From NCBI GenBank assembly GCA_016719785.1, contig JADJYJ010000010.1:62001-126000 (forward strand): a stretch of 64,000 nt of DNA, written 5' to 3'. Positions 61,055-64,000 of this stretch are shown one piece after another (position 1 is the stretch's first letter; each line of letters opens with the position of its first letter). The stretch is from Candidatus Amarolinea dominans (lineage in GTDB: Bacteria; Chloroflexota; Anaerolineae; SSC4; Amarolineaceae). A program made the translations under genes and the position numbers. The notes under the pieces are model-generated. The model had not been told where the DNA came from. It did not search any database and saw nothing but the letters and a program-made list of their open reading frames with translations.

Positions 61055-61941
61055 ACGGATCATCGGTGGCGCCGAACCAAAATCCGCCCAGCCACGCGCT
61101 GACCATTGACCTGGAAGAATGGTTCCAGGGCCTGACCAGCACCAATCGCCAGGTGGCGCGCTGGCCGGAATGGCCGGCCCGCGCGGCCGGGTTGACCGAC
61201 CGCCTGCTCGAACTGCTCGCCGGCCACGGGGTGCGCGCCACCTTTTTCGTGGTTGGCGCGCTGGCCGCGGCCGAACCGGCGCTGATCGCCCGCATCGCGG
61301 CCGCCGGCCATGAACTGGCCGTGCATGGCTACGATCACCGTTTCGTGCATGAACTGACCCCGGCCCAGTTCCGGGCTGAGCTGCGCCGCACCGTACACGC
61401 CATCCGCCGCGCGGCCGGGGATGTTCCCATCCTGGGCCACCGCGCGCCCTACTTTTCGATCAACGGCTCGTGCCTGTGGGCGCTCGACGTGCTGGCGGAC
61501 GAAGGGTTCGTCTACGATTCGAGCCTGATCCGCACGCGCAACCCGCTGTACGGCTTTGCGCAGGCGCCCCTGCGGCCGGTGCGCCTGCAACCTGGCGGGG
61601 CCGGCGCGCTGACCGAATTTCCGGTGACGACCCTGGGGGTGGGGCGCTGGCGTCTGCCCTGCGGCGGCTTTGCCTGGCGCGTGCTGCCCTATCCGGTCAT
61701 TCGGGCGCTGGTGCGCCGCGCCCAGGCGCAGGGCGCCATCGTGGCCTATGTGCATCCGTGGGAGTTCGACACCAACCAGCCTGCGCCAACCCGTCTGACC
61801 GCACGTGAGCGCATCACCCACCGCGCCGGCCGGGCCAGGCTCTGGTCAACCTGGCGCCGCCTGCTGACTGACTCCCCCTGGGGGCCGCTGGCCGATCATC
61901 TGGCGCTGGCTGAGCGTCTGCCGCTCTGGAGCCTGGCATGA
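61051..61941 (+). CDS. Polysaccharide deacetylase (NodB), XrtA/PEP-CTERM-locus type
   Basis: 296 aa. Catalytic motifs: LTIDLEEWFQGL (first Asp), GYDHRFVHELT (metal His pair) and LGHRAPYFSI (Arg). The C-terminal VAYVHPWEFDTNQP is characteristic of the PEP-CTERM/XrtA-associated deacetylase subgroup with DUF3473. The TTG at 61051 overlaps the previous stop (TTGA); a GTG at 61066 is an alternative. It removes N-acetyl groups from a polymer, here presumably the exopolysaccharide of this locus. Confidence 0.9.
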   Translation: MNGSSVAPNQNPPSHALTIDLEEWFQGLTSTNRQVARWPEWPARAAGLTDRLLELLAGHGVRATFFVVGALAAAEPALIARIAAAGHELAVHGYDHRFVHELTPAQFRAELRRTVHAIRRAAGDVPILGHRAPYFSINGSCLWALDVLADEGFVYDSSLIRTRNPLYGFAQAPLRPVRLQPGGAGALTEFPVTTLGVGRWRLPCGGFAWRVLPYPVIRALVRRAQAQGAIVAYVHPWEFDTNQPAPTRLTARERITHRAGRARLWSTWRRLLTDSPWGPLADHLALAERLPLWSLA

Positions 61942-62990
61942 TCGAGGTGCATGAGGGACAGGACGCCGCGGCCTGGGATGAATTCGTCCTCGCCGCGCCG
62001 CAGGCCAGTTATTTTCACCTGGCCGCGTGGCAAAACATCTACCGTGAGGTCTACGGTCTGCGCCTCTTTGCCCTGGTCGCGCAGGACGCGGGCGCCGTTG
62101 TGGGCGTGCTGCCGTTGTGCGCCGTCCATGCCTGGCCGGCCAGGGTGCATGTCACTTCGCTGCCAGGCGGGTGGTGCGCGGCCAGCCCGTCCGCGGCCGC
62201 CGCGCTGATCGAGGCCGCGACCGCGCTCACGCGCCGCCTGGACGCGGCCTACCTGGTGCTGCGCGACAGTCCTGATCCGCTGCCCTGGGCCGGCGAATCG
62301 GCGCCCGGCGCGGACGGCTGGCACACGGTGGCGCGTCATGTCACCGTGCGCCAAAGCCTGCACGCGGGCGCGGACGCGCTGTGGCAGGGCTTTTCGCACG
62401 ATCTGCGCAACCTGCTGCGCCGCGGGCAGCGGGCCGGTTTCGAGCTGAGCTGGGACGCCGATCAACTGGACGCCTGGTATCCGGCCTTCGCGGAGACGGC
62501 GCAGCGCAAGGGGACGCCCGTACACAGCCGGCGCTTCTTCCACCGGGCGCAGGCCCACTTCCCGGAACGCTTCACGCTGCTGGTCATGCGTCACAACGAC
62601 GAATTGGTGGGCGGCGGCTGCCAGTTCCTGCTGGGGCAGACGGTTTGGTGTACCTGGGGCGCGATCCGGCCGCCGTTCCTGCGCCAACATGCCACCTATC
62701 TGATGTACTGGGAGATCATGGCGCACTTCGCCGGGCTGGGCTGGGCCGCAGTGGATTTTGGGCGCAGCGCGACCGATTCCGGCCATGCCGCGTTCAAGCG
62801 GCGCTTCGGGCAGCAGCAGCCGCTCTATCAGCACGTCTGGCTGCATCGTCAGCGCACGCTGCCCGGGCTGATTGCGCAGGCGCGGCCCGCGGGCAGCCTG
62901 AGCCTGGCCCAGCGCCTGTGGCAGCGCCTGCCCCCGGCCGTGGCGGAAGCCCTCAGCGCCATCGTGCGCCGTCGCATTCCGTTCGGGTAG
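61938..62990 (+). CDS. FemAB-like / GNAT-fold acyltransferase, XrtA/PEP-CTERM-locus type
   Basis: 350 aa with two GNAT-like halves. The C-terminal AAVDFGRSATDSGHAAFKRRFG is the signature of FemAB proteins associated with XrtA/PEP-CTERM exopolysaccharide clusters. The ATG overlaps the deacetylase stop (ATGA). Function presumed: amino-acyl or acyl transfer to a polysaccharide or lipid-linked precursor. GC-rich, like the other genes of the operon. Confidence 0.88.
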   Translation: MIEVHEGQDAAAWDEFVLAAPQASYFHLAAWQNIYREVYGLRLFALVAQDAGAVVGVLPLCAVHAWPARVHVTSLPGGWCAASPSAAAALIEAATALTRRLDAAYLVLRDSPDPLPWAGESAPGADGWHTVARHVTVRQSLHAGADALWQGFSHDLRNLLRRGQRAGFELSWDADQLDAWYPAFAETAQRKGTPVHSRRFFHRAQAHFPERFTLLVMRHNDELVGGGCQFLLGQTVWCTWGAIRPPFLRQHATYLMYWEIMAHFAGLGWAAVDFGRSATDSGHAAFKRRFGQQQPLYQHVWLHRQRTLPGLIAQARPAGSLSLAQRLWQRLPPAVAEALSAIVRRRIPFG

Positions 62991-63022
62991 GGGGAAGGGA
63001 ACGGGTACACGGATTGACACGG

Positions 63023-64000
63023 ATGATGCCTTTCGGAGGAATTGTTATTACGAATCCTGTTTTGCCCTGGGCGCGGGGGCGCTTTCTGCCGCCGAGCGCC
63101 ACACCGCATACGGCTGCTGACCTAGCTGCCAGCCTGGCCGCGGCGGCGCGCGGCGGCGCTGAGGCTGCGTTTGCCCGCGATCTGGCCGCGCTGACCGGCT
63201 GTCCATCCGTTCATCTGACGGCCAGCGGCCGCGCGGCCTTTTTCCTGATCCTGGAAGCAGGCAAGCGTCTGCGCCCTGACCGCCGGGAGGTGGTGCTGCC
63301 CGCATACACCTGCCCGGTCCTGGCCTATGCCGCGCACGCCGCGGGGCTGCGCGTGCGCCTGGTGGACATGGACCCGCTGACGTTGGACTACGACCGCGCC
63401 GCGCTGGAGCGCGCGATCGGGCCGCAGACATTGGCCGTGGTCAGCGTACACCCGTTGGGCCTGCCGCGGCCGTTGGACGGCGTGCGCGCCCGCGCCCACG
63501 CCGCCGGCGCCTTCTTCGTGGACGACGCCGCGCAGGCCTTCGGCGCACGCGGCCCTGAGCCAGCGACCTGTACGGGTGCGCAGGGCGACGCCGGGCTGTT
63601 CAGCTTCGGGCCGGGCAAGCCGCTGAGCGCGGGGGGCGGGGGCGCGGCGCTTTTCAACGACGCCAGCCTGGCCGCGGCCGCCGCGGAAATTTTCGCCGCC
63701 TGGCCGCGGCCGCGCCTGGCGTCACAACTCCTGGCCTGGGCCAGAATCGCGGCGCTGGCGGCCGCGTTTCACCCGAGGGGCTGGTGGTGGGTGGCGCGGC
63801 TGGGCCTCGATGCGGCCGGCGATGATCCGCGCACCTGGCAGTTTGCCCGCCAACCGCTCAACGCGCCCGCGGCCGCACTGGGCCAACGCCTGCTGCCGCA
63901 ACTGGCCGGCTGGAACGCGCAACGGCAGGCCAACGCGCAGCGCCTGCTGGCAGACCTGCCCGCGCAGGCCGGCCTGACCCCCATCGCGGCCGCGGCCGGC
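63023..64000 (+). CDS. DegT/DnrJ/EryC1/StrS aminotransferase (partial, runs off the end)
   Basis: The first 326 codons of a PLP-dependent sugar-aminotransferase-fold protein. HLTASGRAAFFLILEAGKRL, VVLPAYTCPVLAYAAHAAGL, VDDAAQAFGAR (PLP-binding Asp) and LFSFGPGKPLSAGGGG (Schiff-base Lys) are all present, so it should be catalytic. Paired ATGs at 63023 and 63026 are the only upstream starts; GGAGG lies just inside the frame, so an unusual start further in (ATT at 63047) cannot be excluded. Probably makes an amino sugar for the polysaccharide. Confidence 0.88.
   Translation, partial: MMPFGGIVITNPVLPWARGRFLPPSATPHTAADLAASLAAAARGGAEAAFARDLAALTGCPSVHLTASGRAAFFLILEAGKRLRPDRREVVLPAYTCPVLAYAAHAAGLRVRLVDMDPLTLDYDRAALERAIGPQTLAVVSVHPLGLPRPLDGVRARAHAAGAFFVDDAAQAFGARGPEPATCTGAQGDAGLFSFGPGKPLSAGGGGAALFNDASLAAAAAEIFAAWPRPRLASQLLAWARIAALAAAFHPRGWWWVARLGLDAAGDDPRTWQFARQPLNAPAAALGQRLLPQLAGWNAQRQANAQRLLADLPAQAGLTPIAAAAG

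Overview
The window looks like one contig of a GC-rich, probably monoderm bacterium, most likely Chloroflexota (Anaerolineae-like). Three things suggest this: a complete-looking Tad/Flp pilus locus without an outer-membrane secretin, extracytoplasmic proteins with Thr/Pro/Ser linkers of the TPTPTP type, and dispersed 'agtgcaaagtgc' and palindromic GC-rich intergenic repeats. The taxonomic call is inference. Several genes (hsdM, an Ala-rich protein, a PIN toxin, a small acidic protein, probably an EndoQ-helicase fusion) are broken by what look like single-base indels, so either the assembly carries indel errors or decay is common here.

Layout. 1-2.4 kb: branched-chain amino-acid ABC transporter (livM partial, livH, livJ; minus). 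2.5-11.1 kb: housekeeping genes (metF, a phosphatidylcholine-synthase-like enzyme, a UPF0158-nucleotidyltransferase fusion, corA, two MFS transporters, a histidine phosphatase, an alpha/beta hydrolase). 11.26 kb: tRNA-Lys(CTT) with a clean terminator. 11.6-20.1 kb: a defence operon of type I restriction-modification (hsdM, hsdS, hsdR) with an embedded VapBC-like toxin-antitoxin pair, a 22-codon micro-ORF, a DUF1016 nuclease and an uncharacterised PD-(D/E)XK-like protein, mostly joined by 4-nt ATGA-type overlaps.

20.4-33.3 kb (minus): the Tad/Flp pilus locus: two near-identical Flp pilins, two TadE-like and one TadG-like pseudopilin, CpaB, two response-regulator/MinD-like ATPases, TadB, TadC, TadA, a TPR/beta-propeller membrane protein, an ICMT-like methyltransferase and a DUF192 protein; a 13-bp minisatellite lies upstream of tadG. 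33.4-46.5 kb: a polytopic membrane protein, a TGS/uridine-kinase protein, a recombinase-fold protein without recognisable catalytic residues, a membrane-anchored LuxR-Kelch regulator, tRNA-Arg(TCG), a CBS protein, a PAS/GAF histidine kinase, a LysM protein and a radical SAM/HhH protein.

46.6-57 kb: a Phd/PIN toxin-antitoxin pair with a direct-repeat operator, then a UvrD-like helicase and an EndoQ-like PHP nuclease. The promoter and 5' part of the EndoQ gene is repeated about 5 kb away (50164-51064 and 56061-56961, 901 bp each, same orientation). The DNA between the copies carries a glycosidase-like, a BNR/Asp-box and an LVIVD-repeat protein, all plus strand: the footprint expected of an integration by single crossover. 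57-64 kb: an exopolysaccharide-type operon (TPR protein, GT2, DUF2304, alkaline-phosphatase-superfamily enzyme, NodB deacetylase, FemAB-like protein, DegT aminotransferase running off the end), resembling XrtA/PEP-CTERM-associated polysaccharide loci.

Many good sigma-A-like promoters (17-bp spacers) can be read directly; two sit so close to the start codon that the mRNAs should be leaderless.
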